NCBI RefSeq assembly: GCF_001767295.1
Contig: NZ_CP014944.1
Span: forward strand, 310,001-374,000
Direction of reading: 5' to 3'
Source: Colwellia sp. PAMC 20917
GTDB taxonomy: Bacteria; Pseudomonadota; Gammaproteobacteria; Enterobacterales; Alteromonadaceae
DNA length: 64,000 nt
A program made the position numbers and the translations under genes. Below, in pieces: positions 22,275-31,093 of this stretch (the stretch's first letter is position 1; every line of letters begins with the position of its first letter). The notes below the pieces were generated by a model. That model saw nothing but the letters and a program-made list of their open reading frames with translations, ran no database searches and was not told the origin of the DNA.

Positions 22275-23918
22275 TTATCTTTTTGCCATCATTGCCAGCG
22301 CCATCGCTTCTGCGACTTTAATACCATCAATACCCGCTGATAATATACCACCTGCATAACCAGCACCTTCACCAGCCGGATAAAGACCTTCGACATTAAT
22401 GCTTTGCAGTGACTCTCTATCACGGGTAATTTGAATGGTTGATGATGTTCTTGTCTCAACAGCCGTTAATGTCGCATCATTCATTGAAAAACCTTTTATC
22501 TTACGTTCAAAGGCAGGTAATGCTTCACGAATAGCGGCAATAGCGTAATCAGGTAAGGTTTCACTTAAGTCGCAATATTTAACGCCGGGCTTGTATGAAG
22601 GGCTAACTTCGCCATGCTCACCGCTTTTACGTCCAGCAAGAAAATCACCAACCAACTGCACTGGCGCATCATAATTTTCTCCACCGAGTTTAAAGGCTGT
22701 TTCTTCTAAACGGCGTTGAAATTCAATACCCGATAATACGTCTGAAGGATCATCTTTATTAGCAAAGTCGCTAGGCTCAATACCAACAACAATTGCGCTA
22801 TTGGCATTACGCTCATGACGCGAGTATTGGCTCATACCATTAGTGACTAAGCGCCCTTCTTCTGATGCCGCTGCAACTACAGTTCCGCCAGGACACATAC
22901 AGAAGCTGTAAACACTTCGACCATTATTACAATGGTGTACTAATTTATAATCTGCAGCGCCTAATATTTCATTACCGGCATTGTCACCAAAACGTGCATC
23001 ATCAATAACTGATTGCTCATGTTCTATGCGAAAGCCAACTGAAAAAGGTTTAGCTTTTACCGAGACTTTATTTTTAACAAGCATCTCAAAGGTGTCACGA
23101 GCGCTATGACCTACGGCTAAAGCAACATAATTGGTATCAATACGTTCGCCACTGGCCAGTGTTAAGCCATTAATACGTTTGTGTCCATCAGTACCTTGCT
23201 CTTCGTCAAAATGAAATTCGTCAACGCGTTGTTCAAAACGAATTTCACCACCAAGCGCAATAATTTTAGCGCGCATTTGCTCAATCATAGTAACGAGCTT
23301 AAAGGTACCAATATGCGGTTTACTCACAAATAAAATTTCTTCAGGCGCGCCTGCATCAACAAATTCATGCAGCACTTTACGGCTATAATGTTTCTTGTCT
23401 TTAACTTGGCTGTAGAGTTTACCATCAGAAAAAGTACCTGCACCACCCTCACCAAATTGTACATTAGATTCAGTATTGAGTATTTTTTTGCGCCAAAAGC
23501 CAAAGGTATCTTTGGTGCGTTGACGTACTTCTTTACCGCGCTCTAAAATAATCGGCTTAAATCCCATTTGAGCAAGTACTAATCCGATAAATAAGCCACA
23601 TGGACCAAAGCCAATAACAACAGGTCGTTGTGATAAGACTTCTGGCGCTTGGGCAACAAAATTGTAGCTCATGTCAGGGCTTACTTTTACTTGGCTGTCT
23701 TTAGCAAATTTTTCAAGTAATTCTTCATTAAGGCGAGTGTCTACATCAAGCGTATAAATCAACACTATTTTTGCTTTTTTACGTGCGTCATATCCGCGCT
23801 TATGAACCGTAAAATCAATTAGCTGATCTTCAGAAATTGATAATGTATCTAGAATAGCCAGTTTTATATCAGCTTCTTCATGATCAAGCGGCAGTTGGAT
23901 ATTTGTTAAACGCAACAT
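22275..23918 (-). CDS. FAD-dependent dehydrogenase of the COG2509 family
   Basis: 547 residues from the ATG at 23918. An N-terminal ~85-residue alpha/beta domain (MLRLTNIQLPLDHEEADIKL) precedes a Rossmann FAD-binding site (VVIGFGPCGLFIGLVLAQMG then ILERG, residues ~105-135). The C-terminus has the second FAD contact GLYPAGEGAGYAGGILSAG. The middle holds NVQFGEGGAGTFSDGKLYS and FCMCPGGTVVAA, typical of this uncharacterised family of cytoplasmic flavoproteins. Substrate unknown. The frame extends five codons to a TTG, but MLR is the family start. Transcribed away from fdxA. Confidence 0.85.
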   Translation of the reverse strand: MLRLTNIQLPLDHEEADIKLAILDTLSISEDQLIDFTVHKRGYDARKKAKIVLIYTLDVDTRLNEELLEKFAKDSQVKVSPDMSYNFVAQAPEVLSQRPVVIGFGPCGLFIGLVLAQMGFKPIILERGKEVRQRTKDTFGFWRKKILNTESNVQFGEGGAGTFSDGKLYSQVKDKKHYSRKVLHEFVDAGAPEEILFVSKPHIGTFKLVTMIEQMRAKIIALGGEIRFEQRVDEFHFDEEQGTDGHKRINGLTLASGERIDTNYVALAVGHSARDTFEMLVKNKVSVKAKPFSVGFRIEHEQSVIDDARFGDNAGNEILGAADYKLVHHCNNGRSVYSFCMCPGGTVVAAASEEGRLVTNGMSQYSRHERNANSAIVVGIEPSDFANKDDPSDVLSGIEFQRRLEETAFKLGGENYDAPVQLVGDFLAGRKSGEHGEVSPSYKPGVKYCDLSETLPDYAIAAIREALPAFERKIKGFSMNDATLTAVETRTSSTIQITRDRESLQSINVEGLYPAGEGAGYAGGILSAGIDGIKVAEAMALAMMAKR

Positions 23919-24059
23919 AGTGAGCGGTTCCAAAAAGAGAAAAGGGAATTTTTCGGCATTTTACCTGAACATACCTCTCAGTTAAATCAACAATTGAAAT
24001 TATTGCTAAGCTAGGTATGATCAGCTCGAAAATATTTCATCTCATCAAAAGAGTACGTT

Positions 24060-24389
24060 ATGGCATTTGTAGTTACCGACAATTGTATAAAATGTAAATA
24101 TACCGACTGTGTAGCAGTATGCCCAGTGGATGCATTTTATGAAGGTCCTAATTTTTTAGTCATCAGTCCTGAAGACTGTATTGATTGTGACTTATGTCCG
24201 GTTGAATGCCCTGCAGGCGCCATATATCAAGAAGATGACGTTCCTGAAGATCAAAAAGAATTTATCGAACTCAATGCTGAGTTAGCTAAAGTATGGCCGA
24301 GAATAACCGAAGTAAAACCCGCACCTGGCGATGCACAAGAATGGGATGGCGTACCCAATAAAATAGCTCACTTAATTATTGAAAATTAA
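24060..24389 (+). CDS. fdxA: Seven-iron ferredoxin (3Fe-4S/4Fe-4S), FdxA type
   Basis: A small electron carrier, 109 residues, of the Azotobacter ferredoxin I type. Cys9, Cys17 and Cys50 match the ligands of the 3Fe-4S cluster; Cys21, Cys40, Cys43 and Cys46 match those of the 4Fe-4S cluster. The C-terminal ~45-residue extension ([20 protein letters not shown]) is the usual cap of this subfamily. Monocistronic, divergent from the flavoprotein gene; a functional pairing of the two is possible but not shown. Confidence 0.93.
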   Translation: MAFVVTDNCIKCKYTDCVAVCPVDAFYEGPNFLVISPEDCIDCDLCPVECPAGAIYQEDDVPEDQKEFIELNAELAKVWPRITEVKPAPGDAQEWDGVPNKIAHLIIEN

Positions 24390-24469
24390 AATCAGCTCAG
24401 CAAAATAAACACATTGCTCAATTATTAACTATACTCACACCAACAGGGTCAATGAATAATTGGTGCATT

Positions 24470-25336
24470 ATGTGGCAATCTATTGAGCAAGCAATCAAAA
24501 CTGAAACCGGTGAGCAATTCACAATTGAAAAAAAACGCCTTATTTCAACAAGTGAAAGCAATTTAGCTTACCAACTAAGCAATAAGCAACATCATTACTT
24601 TATTAAAATTAAAGATAAAAATCACTTCAACCATTTTGAATCAGAAGCTTACGCCCTAAATCAAATACGTTCTCTTAAACAAATCACTTGCCCTGAAGTT
24701 ATAGCATTAGGAAGCACCCTTGATAAAAGCTTTATTGTGCTTGATTACATTCCATTTTCACACGCTACCGAAAAACATTGGTATAATTTAGGTGCACAGC
24801 TCGCCTTGATGCATAAAGGTTCGTCACATGGACAATTTGGTTGGCAACACGACAATTATATTGGCGACACTTTACAGCCGAACAACTGGCGTAGTAATTG
24901 GAAAACCTTCTTCTCAGAACAACGAGTTGCTTGGCAATTACAATTACTGAGCGAAAAATCAATAACACTGGGTAACATTGACCATATTACTGATATTTGC
25001 CACGACGCATTAAATCATCACGATGTTAAACCTTGCCTAGTTCATGGTGACTTATGGATGGGTAACTTAGGCTTCACGGACTCTTTGTCAGTCATTTATG
25101 ATCCTGCTTGCTATTATGGTGACCGAGAAGTCGATATTGCGATGACCGAACTCTTTGGCCAACTACCTTATGATTTTTATCAGGGTTACCAAGATATTTT
25201 CCCCCTTGAAAAAGGCTATGAGCAACGAAAGCTCATTTATAATTTTTATCATATCCTAAATCATGCAAATCTATTTGGTGGTATCTATATTGATCAATCG
25301 AGAGCTTTGTTATCTCGAATTTTATCATTACATTAA
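24470..25336 (+). CDS. Fructosamine-3-kinase family protein (YniA-like)
   Basis: 288 residues. It aligns along its length with E. coli YniA: MWQSIEQAI at the start, FFSEQRVAWQLQLLSEKSI in the middle, and the kinase catalytic loop LVHGDLWMGN with metal-binding DPACYYGDREVDIAM. Family members phosphorylate ketosamines (glycated amines or proteins), or act as protein-repair or small-molecule kinases; the bacterial substrate is uncertain. The start at 24470 is preferred over 24452 because the family begins MW. Small gap to the next gene; no clear operon partner. Confidence 0.88.
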   Translation: MWQSIEQAIKTETGEQFTIEKKRLISTSESNLAYQLSNKQHHYFIKIKDKNHFNHFESEAYALNQIRSLKQITCPEVIALGSTLDKSFIVLDYIPFSHATEKHWYNLGAQLALMHKGSSHGQFGWQHDNYIGDTLQPNNWRSNWKTFFSEQRVAWQLQLLSEKSITLGNIDHITDICHDALNHHDVKPCLVHGDLWMGNLGFTDSLSVIYDPACYYGDREVDIAMTELFGQLPYDFYQGYQDIFPLEKGYEQRKLIYNFYHILNHANLFGGIYIDQSRALLSRILSLH

Positions 25337-25465
25337 TGTTAAAATAAAATTGATTGCACACAGTAAGTTAAATAATTTAGACAACTTTATTTTTGATTTT
25401 GTTAGCGATTTTTACAAATATGAACATACTTAATCATCAGTAACCAAAAGAATCTAGGAGGCAAA

Positions 25466-25687
25466 ATGTCCCAGGAATCAAGCTTACAAGCGATAAAAGA
25501 CAAACGTATTAGCTGCCCTCATTGTGGTCATCACTTACATTTAGCTTTAGATACATCGGCTGGTGATCAAGATTATTACGAAGAGTGCCCTTCTTGTTGT
25601 CGAGATATTCACTTAAATATGCATATTGATGAATACCGCCAAAAAATTCAATTAGCGATAGACAGTGATGACGAACAAGTTTTTTAG
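25466..25687 (+). CDS. CPXCG-motif cysteine-rich zinc-binding protein
   Basis: 73 residues with two Cys pairs: SCPHCGHHL (residues 16-24) and ECPSCCRDI (40-48), which would make a zinc ribbon. This is the Cys_rich_CPXG family (PF14255), widespread in gammaproteobacteria and without a known role. A strong AGGAGG lies 6 bases before the ATG. An opposite-strand frame here (25509-25760) is a shadow. Confidence 0.85.
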   Translation: MSQESSLQAIKDKRISCPHCGHHLHLALDTSAGDQDYYEECPSCCRDIHLNMHIDEYRQKIQLAIDSDDEQVF

Positions 25688-25836
25688 TAATTATTACTCT
25701 TGTTTTCGCTTCACCATTGTTTTTTATAAAGGCTAAATTCACTAGAGAAACATTGCACAACTGCTTTAAACCTATATCATTCTCATCTTGATCATTTTTC
25801 TTCTTAAAATGATGGTTTTATAAGCACTCTTCCCTA

Positions 25837-27198
25837 ATGAATATTACTGACTTTAGAAAAAACACCAAAAGCCTAATGAAATTGGCTTATCCTATTTTGA
25901 TCGCTCAACTTGTGCAAACCCTAATGGGATTTGCAGACACGGTGATGGCTGGTCGAGTGAGTGCAACCGACATGGCTGCAGTAGCGGTTGCTAGCAGTGT
26001 TTGGTTACCCTTAATACTAACTATATATGGTTTAGTCATGGCACTTGCTGCCATAGTATCGCAACTTGCTGGAGCAAAAAAATTCCATTACGTTGCCAAA
26101 GCGACCTATCAAACCGCATGGATAGCATTAACCTTAGGTCTGTTGTTGATCGTTTTATATTATGCGATCACCCCCTTAGTCATTGAACAAATCCCACTAG
26201 AAAGTCATTTAAAACAATTACTTTTTGACTACTTAGGCTATATCGTTTGGGGTGGTCCGGGTTTTTGTTTATATCTTGTCTTAAGAAACTACTCTGAAGG
26301 TTTGTCGCATACCAAACCAACAATGATCATCAGTATCATAGGTTTGTTAATTAATATTCCGGCTAATTATATTTTTATCTACGGTGAGTTTGGCATGCCT
26401 GCATTAGGTGGTGCCGGTTGTGGTATCGCCACAGCTATCGTTTATTGGGTTATGTTTGTCTCGATGTTCATTTATTGTTACGTATCAAAAAAATTAAAAC
26501 ATGCCTCATTATTTGAACGTTTTTACTGGCCAAATTGGCTAGAAATAAAAGAAATACTGACGATCGGTTTTCCTATTGCAATGTCATTACTGTTTGAGGT
26601 GAGTTTATTTGCCGTAGTCGCAATTATTCTGGTGCCCTTTGGCGCAGAGGTTGTTGCAAGCCATCAAATAGCCATTAACTTTTCAGGCTTAGTATTTATG
26701 GTGCCATTAAGTTTAGCTATGGCCGTGACTATACAAGTGGGTTATGCCGTTGGTAATAATGATTTAGCTAACGCGAAAGAAATATGCAATTATTCACTGA
26801 TATTGTCACTTGTTATTGCAGTTGGTACTGCACTATTAACGATTGCTTTACGCTACCCCATCGCAGAAATATATACGCTAGATAGAAAAGTGATTGAGTT
26901 AGCCGCTAGCTTAATGTTTTTAGCTTCTTTATTTCAGTTTTCCGATGCAATACAAGTTATTTCTGCGGGAGCATTGCGAGGCTATAAAGATACGCAGTCT
27001 ATTTTATACATTACTTTCTTTTCATATTGGGTCATTGGCTTAAGTTTAGGGCTAATTTTAGGGTTAACCAACTGGATAATTGACCCGATTGGTCCTTATG
27101 GTTTTTGGATAGGTATAATTTTTGGCTTAACAACTGCAGCCGTATTATTAGCTTGGCGACTCAGTATCATTCAAAAAAGAGTCGAAATGGCGCATTAA
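25837..27198 (+). CDS. MATE family efflux transporter (NorM-like)
   Basis: An inner-membrane multidrug/cation antiporter, 453 residues with about 12 hydrophobic segments in two homologous halves. PILIAQLVQTLMGFADTVMAG is the signature first helix of the NorM branch, and LTIGFPIAMSLLFEVSLFAV opens the second half. Substrates of relatives include cationic dyes and fluoroquinolones, exchanged for Na+ or H+. Monocistronic; upstream of tRNA-Val. Confidence 0.92.
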   Translation: MNITDFRKNTKSLMKLAYPILIAQLVQTLMGFADTVMAGRVSATDMAAVAVASSVWLPLILTIYGLVMALAAIVSQLAGAKKFHYVAKATYQTAWIALTLGLLLIVLYYAITPLVIEQIPLESHLKQLLFDYLGYIVWGGPGFCLYLVLRNYSEGLSHTKPTMIISIIGLLINIPANYIFIYGEFGMPALGGAGCGIATAIVYWVMFVSMFIYCYVSKKLKHASLFERFYWPNWLEIKEILTIGFPIAMSLLFEVSLFAVVAIILVPFGAEVVASHQIAINFSGLVFMVPLSLAMAVTIQVGYAVGNNDLANAKEICNYSLILSLVIAVGTALLTIALRYPIAEIYTLDRKVIELAASLMFLASLFQFSDAIQVISAGALRGYKDTQSILYITFFSYWVIGLSLGLILGLTNWIIDPIGPYGFWIGIIFGLTTAAVLLAWRLSIIQKRVEMAH

Positions 27199-27241
27199 TA
27201 AGCAAACAGTTAATTATTTAAATTGAAATACATAAAACTAC

Positions 27242-27270
27242 TTGCAACTAACATTTCATATCGATAATAT
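27242..27270 (+). promoter_or_regulatory. Sigma-70 promoter of tRNA-Val
   Basis: TTGCAA (27242-27247), a 17-bp spacer and TAATAT (27265-27270) are followed by the GC-rich discriminator GACGCCCG typical of stringently controlled stable-RNA promoters. Confidence 0.75.
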
Positions 27271-27300
27271 GACGCCCGTTGGTTAAAGCAACTAACAATT

Positions 27301-27377
27301 GCTCGCTTAGCTCAGTTGGTTAGAGTACTTGCATGACATGCAAGGTGTCACTGGTTCGAGTCCAGTAGCGAGCACCA
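27301..27377 (+). tRNA. tRNA-Val (anticodon GAC)
   Basis: A 77-base cloverleaf: acceptor GCTCGCT/AGCGAGC, D-stem GCTC/GAGT, anticodon stem CTTGC/GCAAG around loop ATGACAT (GAC at 34-36), T-stem ACTGG/CCAGT with TTCGAGT loop, discriminator A and encoded CCA. All stems pair (one G-T). It marks the left border of the accessory region, but no direct copy of its 3' end was seen elsewhere in the window. Confidence 0.97.
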
Positions 27378-27385
27378 AATTAAAG

Positions 27386-27416
27386 AACGGGATTACAGCG
27401 ATGTAATCCCGTTTTT
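27386..27416 (+). terminator. Rho-independent terminator after tRNA-Val
   Basis: ACGGGATTAC, loop AGCGAT and GTAATCCCGT are followed by a T-run; 10-bp perfect stem. Confidence 0.9.
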
Positions 27417-27419
27417 GCT

Positions 27420-28044
27420 TTAATAAACAAATTGTTACGGCTAATCTAAATAACTATCTCTTATTGATTTGTAGATGGTATCTAAAGAAATTCCCTTCAA
27501 CAAGTGACCAATTTACTACGGACAGATCCTAAACTAAGTGAGTCTGATGATATAAGGTCTTTAGGGGATAAATTACATGATGATTCCGTGCGACCCAAGA
27601 AGTAACGCCTCGGTACACATGAAGGTGTTGCAAGCTCATATATACTCGCTGATTCAAAAAATTACATATTGCGAATTTATCGATAGATTGTAGCAATTAA
27701 TGTAACAAAATAAATTGTAAATAATCGTCCTGTTATATAACAATGTAATTAGACTTTAATTGACTTTTTTACACCTCTTAACCGTAAATCTACACATCTA
27801 TTAAACCCATCAACAGTTATCAGAGACTATAAAGACCTTAAGTATGTTCTACTTTAGGATGGTGTTTCCTATTAAGAGGGGTTGTTCTAATCGATTATGT
27901 CAGGAAGCTACAAAGCGGTCTTAATTTTTGTTTAATTTATCATAGCCAAAGGTCTGCTTGGCCATTGCCGACATTCATCATAAAATGAATACTAGCTCAG
28001 TACCAACAGGGCATTTTATTCTGAAGTGGCTATTTATTATTAAG
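27420..28044. other. Gene-free stretch with a possible decayed coding remnant
   Basis: No intact gene. On the plus strand 27486-27605 reads a 39-codon stretch, RNSLQQVTNLLRTDPK then LSESDDIRSLGDK to a stop, with protein-like composition but no start or homologue I recognise. The rest is AT-rich with only a small ATTCAT/ATGAAT hairpin near 27985. It fits an eroded accessory region. Confidence 0.35.
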
Positions 28045-28827
28045 TTATATTATTCCCGCTAACGATAGTTGCTCTTTTACAGCATCAATCCTAGTGTTGA
28101 TGACCTCTTTGAAAGACTTGCCATCAATATTTAAAGCAAAATAATAAGTTTCTTTCTTGGTTTCAATAAACCCTACATACCAGCCTAGGGCCTTATCTTG
28201 AGCGACTCCACCAGCTCCCGTTTTGGTATATAGTTTATAATCTTCGGTAGATTCAGCTAACATGATGTCTTTCAACTGCATCAATGAACTTTTCGATACT
28301 GCTAACTTATGATTATATACGCGTTGAAGGAAGTCGACTTGCTCTTTAGCACTTATTTTTATACTTTTATTCAACCAAAAATTATCAATACCTGATGATA
28401 TATCTTGATTACCATATTGAAAATCAGCTAAGTATTGACTCATTCTCTTTTTATTAATTTTACTTGCTGTATCTTGATAGATAGGAACTGCCGAATACTT
28501 ATAAGCCTCCCTTAAAGAAATAGGTGCTTCATACCAAGTTTTAGGCCACCACTTTTGAATTGGATAATCCGCTATATCAAAAGTAAGCTCTACTTCAGTA
28601 TTTTTAATGACGCCTGTATCTAAAGCTATAAGGGAATGTGGAATTTTGAATGTTGACCAAGGTGTCATTCGCTTAACAGCTCTTTCGGGATTTATAATAC
28701 TGTATTCACCAGACTGTTCACTTTTTAGAACAAAGGTGCATGAGCTATGACATAAAGAATTAGCATGAGTTGCTATCGAAAAACTAAACCCTAGTAAAGA
28801 AATTAATAACTTTTTAAATTTTATCAT
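28045..28827 (-). CDS. Class D beta-lactamase (OXA-like)
   Basis: A periplasmic serine beta-lactamase family member, 260 residues with a signal peptide (residues 1-22, ending ATHA). The active-site set is complete: S58-T-F-K61 (nucleophile Ser and the Lys carboxylated in this class), S112-A-V114, Y138-G-N140, K202-T-G204, and the downstream WYVG (216-219). The last ~40 residues complete the fold. Hydrolysis spectrum cannot be predicted. It is a lone gene on the minus strand with no BlaI-type operator upstream, so it is not obviously controlled by the BlaI/M56 pair at 54.5 kb. The setting of mercury genes and an IS suggests acquisition. Confidence 0.9.
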   Translation of the reverse strand: MIKFKKLLISLLGFSFSIATHANSLCHSSCTFVLKSEQSGEYSIINPERAVKRMTPWSTFKIPHSLIALDTGVIKNTEVELTFDIADYPIQKWWPKTWYEAPISLREAYKYSAVPIYQDTASKINKKRMSQYLADFQYGNQDISSGIDNFWLNKSIKISAKEQVDFLQRVYNHKLAVSKSSLMQLKDIMLAESTEDYKLYTKTGAGGVAQDKALGWYVGFIETKKETYYFALNIDGKSFKEVINTRIDAVKEQLSLAGII

Positions 28828-28997
28828 TTTTGTCCAATATAATTATTATGGTTTCAATATGAACTGTTTATTACCAAGCTTAAATCAAGCCACTTCAAAT
28901 GGTTACGTCAACTATGGGTATTTCAAAACACATAGATTTGACCGAACCAATAATTCTCTCATTACTGACAAAATGGCACAACAGCGGACATAGACGG

Positions 28998-29213
28998 TTA
29001 GCTATTACAGCAATCTTGTCCTTCTTGGATTGGTGGGCATTTAGCAGTTCCATAAGAACAGAAAACGCAACAATCACCTTTTAAGGGCTTTAATAATGCT
29101 TTGCATGATTCACATTCATAGAACCACTGACAGGCATTGGTTGGCATTTTTTCTGTTTTATTATGTCCGCACTCTGGACAAGTTATTGTTGAGTTTAATT
29201 TTATACTTTGCAT
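28998..29213 (-). CDS. GDCCVxC-domain small cysteine-rich protein
   Basis: 71 residues, very Cys-rich: a CPECG ribbon start (C12, C15), further Cys at 28, 34 and 37, then the family motif GDCCVFCSYGTAKCPPIQ (46-63) and a terminal DCC. Proteins of this GDCCVxC type occur next to merC and mercury genes, sometimes with selenocysteine replacing a Cys. The role is unknown, and metal or mercury binding is an inference. AAAGGAG lies 6 bases before the ATG. The start overlaps the merC end by 13 bp, so the two are translationally coupled. The longer frame to 29312 overlaps merC and is rejected. Confidence 0.85.
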   Translation of the reverse strand: MQSIKLNSTITCPECGHNKTEKMPTNACQWFYECESCKALLKPLKGDCCVFCSYGTAKCPPIQEGQDCCNS

Positions 29214-29590
29214 ATTATCTCCTTTATAGGTTTTACAATATCTAATACTGACATTACGACCATTAAACTTATGCCAAAGTAGAATAAATAGGTGCTCCAA
29301 CCATATTGCCAAAGAGGATATAGTGTTAGTAAAACAGCTGTAGGACCAAGAATACTTAAAGCACCTCTTAAATGGCTTTTATTGCGATACCAATTATATA
29401 TATTTACGAGTAACGCAAGGGTAGCGAAAATAGGTAGTAAAGTATTTACTGCAACGCCTTCAAAAAACGAAAGAAATCCCAAACCAAATACGGATACCAA
29501 CGAGCCTAATGCAGGAAAACAGGCAGTACAACTAAGGGCTGCTATCAAAACCCCACCAGAGCCAACTTTATCGAGTAATTTGTTTATCAT
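29201..29590 (-). CDS. merC: Mercuric ion transporter MerC
   Basis: A 129-residue inner-membrane protein with four hydrophobic segments that carries Hg(II) into the cytoplasm. DKVGSGGVLIAALSCTACFP contains the essential Cys pair in the first helix (C21, C24). GLGFLSFFEGVAVNTLLPIF, RGALSILGPTAVLLTLYPLW and QYGWSTYLFYFGISLM are close to plasmid MerC. No mercuric reductase (merA), merT or merP is present in the window, so detoxification of imported Hg(II) must depend on genes elsewhere or on another route. Transcribed from a merO-type promoter directly upstream. Confidence 0.9.
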   Translation of the reverse strand: MINKLLDKVGSGGVLIAALSCTACFPALGSLVSVFGLGFLSFFEGVAVNTLLPIFATLALLVNIYNWYRNKSHLRGALSILGPTAVLLTLYPLWQYGWSTYLFYFGISLMVVMSVLDIVKPIKEIICKV

Positions 29591-29620
29591 ATAGAATCAT
29601 TCCTAAGTAATTTATCATCA

Positions 29621-29651
29621 CGATAAACCCCGTATACAGATACGGAGTCAA
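29621..29651 (-). promoter_or_regulatory. merO/P operator-promoter upstream of merC
   Basis: On the minus strand TTGACTCCGTATCTG then TATACGGGG and TTTATC. It has -35 TTGACT (29646-29651), the dyad CCGTAT-N4-ATACGG (29630-29645) in an overlong 18-19-bp spacer, and a -10 near 29622-29627. This is the classic MerR-activated layout and starts a few bases after the merR stop. Confidence 0.85.
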
Positions 29652-29654
29652 CAA

Positions 29655-30032
29655 TTACTTTAATGAGTCAATAATAGGGCAAGAATATTGGTCTTGATTG
29701 GTTTTACATGAATTTGTCATTTTACTAATAACGCTCTCTAGACGCTGTAAATCAAATATTTTATTTCGAATTATATCCAATTTTTGCAAACCTAGGCTTT
29801 CTACTTGGGCGCAGTTATTTTCCATAGACATTAGTGAGGATATCTCTTTTAATGTAAAGCCAAGAGCTTTTGCTTTAGCGATAAACCTAAGCTTGTCTTC
29901 AATAGCACTACTATATAAACGATAACCATTTTCTGGCTTAATAGGTTGAGAAATAAGTCCTTTTTTTTCATAAAACCTTATGGTCTCAATATTTATATCT
30001 AACTCTTTGGCGAGCTTGCCAATTGTCTTCAT
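29655..30032 (-). CDS. merR: Mercury-responsive regulator MerR
   Basis: 125 residues. The N-terminal winged helix (MKTIGKLAKELDINIETIRF, YEKKGLI) is followed by a dimerisation helix. The three Hg-binding Cys are present with exact family spacing: C74, C109 and C118 correspond to Tn501 C82, C117 and C126, all offset by eight. This supports a mercury rather than a copper or lead effector. Unlike most Gram-negative mer loci, merR is not divergent: it precedes merC on the same strand and the operator lies between them. The ATG at 30032 gives the family start; a GTG four codons upstream is possible. Confidence 0.9.
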   Translation of the reverse strand: MKTIGKLAKELDINIETIRFYEKKGLISQPIKPENGYRLYSSAIEDKLRFIAKAKALGFTLKEISSLMSMENNCAQVESLGLQKLDIIRNKIFDLQRLESVISKMTNSCKTNQDQYSCPIIDSLK

Positions 30033-30044
30033 ACCTATAGTCAC

Positions 30045-30624
30045 TTATAAAGTTAAATGATTTCACAATCTGAGAAATGAAGTATATTAAATCATTGCTT
30101 ATCGTTCAATTAAGTCATTATTGCTAATAACGCTGAGTGTCTTTTTTGAGCCTTGAACTAGACGTTAGCTATAACTACTTGCTAATTTCCGCTTTAACGC
30201 ACCAAGGGGACATTAGAACCTACAAATATTAGGCTAAAACTAAATTGGTTTGGACTTTTGTTTAACCGTCACTTATGCCGATTTGAAGACCTAAGGTGTT
30301 AGAAACATACCTAAAGTTTTGGGACAGTAAGCGCTCGTAAATTGAGAACATAATCACTATTCCTAGCAGTCACAATGAGCCGAAAGCCGACATTTTTTAG
30401 GTTTATTTCAATTCAATAATTAGCCCACAGTGTCATCAAAACAGACATTCTGAACTTCCCTAACCTTGCTAGAAAACAAATGAGTTACATCGTAACCTCA
30501 ACTAGAGGTGTTTATAAGCAAAGTCAAGGAAGTCCACTAGGGTATTTGAACAAAACAATAACGTTTCTTTTCCCTCAATTTACATCTGCTATAATTATAT
30601 TTCGCTCTAAAGGTTGGGTGTTTT
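30045..30624. other. Gene-free stretch with a promoter near its right end
   Basis: No coding potential recognised. TGCTATAAT (30587-30595) is a good extended -10 element 30 bp upstream of the binding-protein gene. A CGTTAGCTATAA string near 30170 recurs near 34185 and may be a trace of shared mobile sequence. Confidence 0.4.
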
Positions 30625-31002
30625 ATGAAATTTTGTGCTTTTGTTATATTATTATCGTTTTTCTCACTATCAACGTTTTCAAAATCAATAACGTTAAGTC
30701 GAGGGGAAGATGCTGTATTACAAAATTTTTCTGAATTAATACTTCAAAAAGCATATCAAAAAATAGGTATTGAATTAAAGGTAATACATGTACCCATTGC
30801 TAGATCTTTGGTCTTGGCAAACAATGGCATAATAGATGGTGATGTCTCAAGAATTTCAAAAATTGAAAATCAATATGGCAACTTAATAAAAATTCCAGTA
30901 CCAATTAATCATATTGATATCAGAATGTTTACTTATAATAAAAAGCTATTGGAGAATAAAAATAACATAAATGGTTTTTATCGGATGGGATGTGTTCGAG
31001 GA
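30625..31002 (+). pseudogene. N-terminal fragment of a periplasmic substrate-binding protein, split by IS21
   Basis: 126 codons: signal peptide (MKFCAFVILLSFFSLSTFS) then a typical bacterial family 3 solute-binding start (ITLSRGEDAVLQNFSELILQ, HVPIARSLVLANNG, DGDVSRISKIE). The frame runs into the IS left end after VRG and stops within it. Joining base 31002 to 33386 (removing the IS and one copy of the 6-bp target repeat) restores an uninterrupted 240-residue protein. In marine gammaproteobacteria such solo binding-protein-like genes often lie beside sensor kinases, as here. Confidence 0.85.
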
Positions 31003-31093
31003 TATTAGGCGACAATTAGCTTGGCCGGGTCGCGACAATTAGGTTGACCGGTTTTGGTACACTTTAGATATATCAAATTCAATAGAGAAAGAT

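Noticed and set aside
28828..28900. BlaI operator controlling the class D beta-lactamase
   Set aside because: No TACA-N2-TGTA dyad lies upstream of the gene; the BlaI-type sites are only at 54.4 kb.
28895..29084. Overlapping ~60-codon frames on both strands beside the GDCCVxC gene
   Set aside because: They overlap the well-supported gene 28998-29213, have no ribosome-binding site and no recognisable family.
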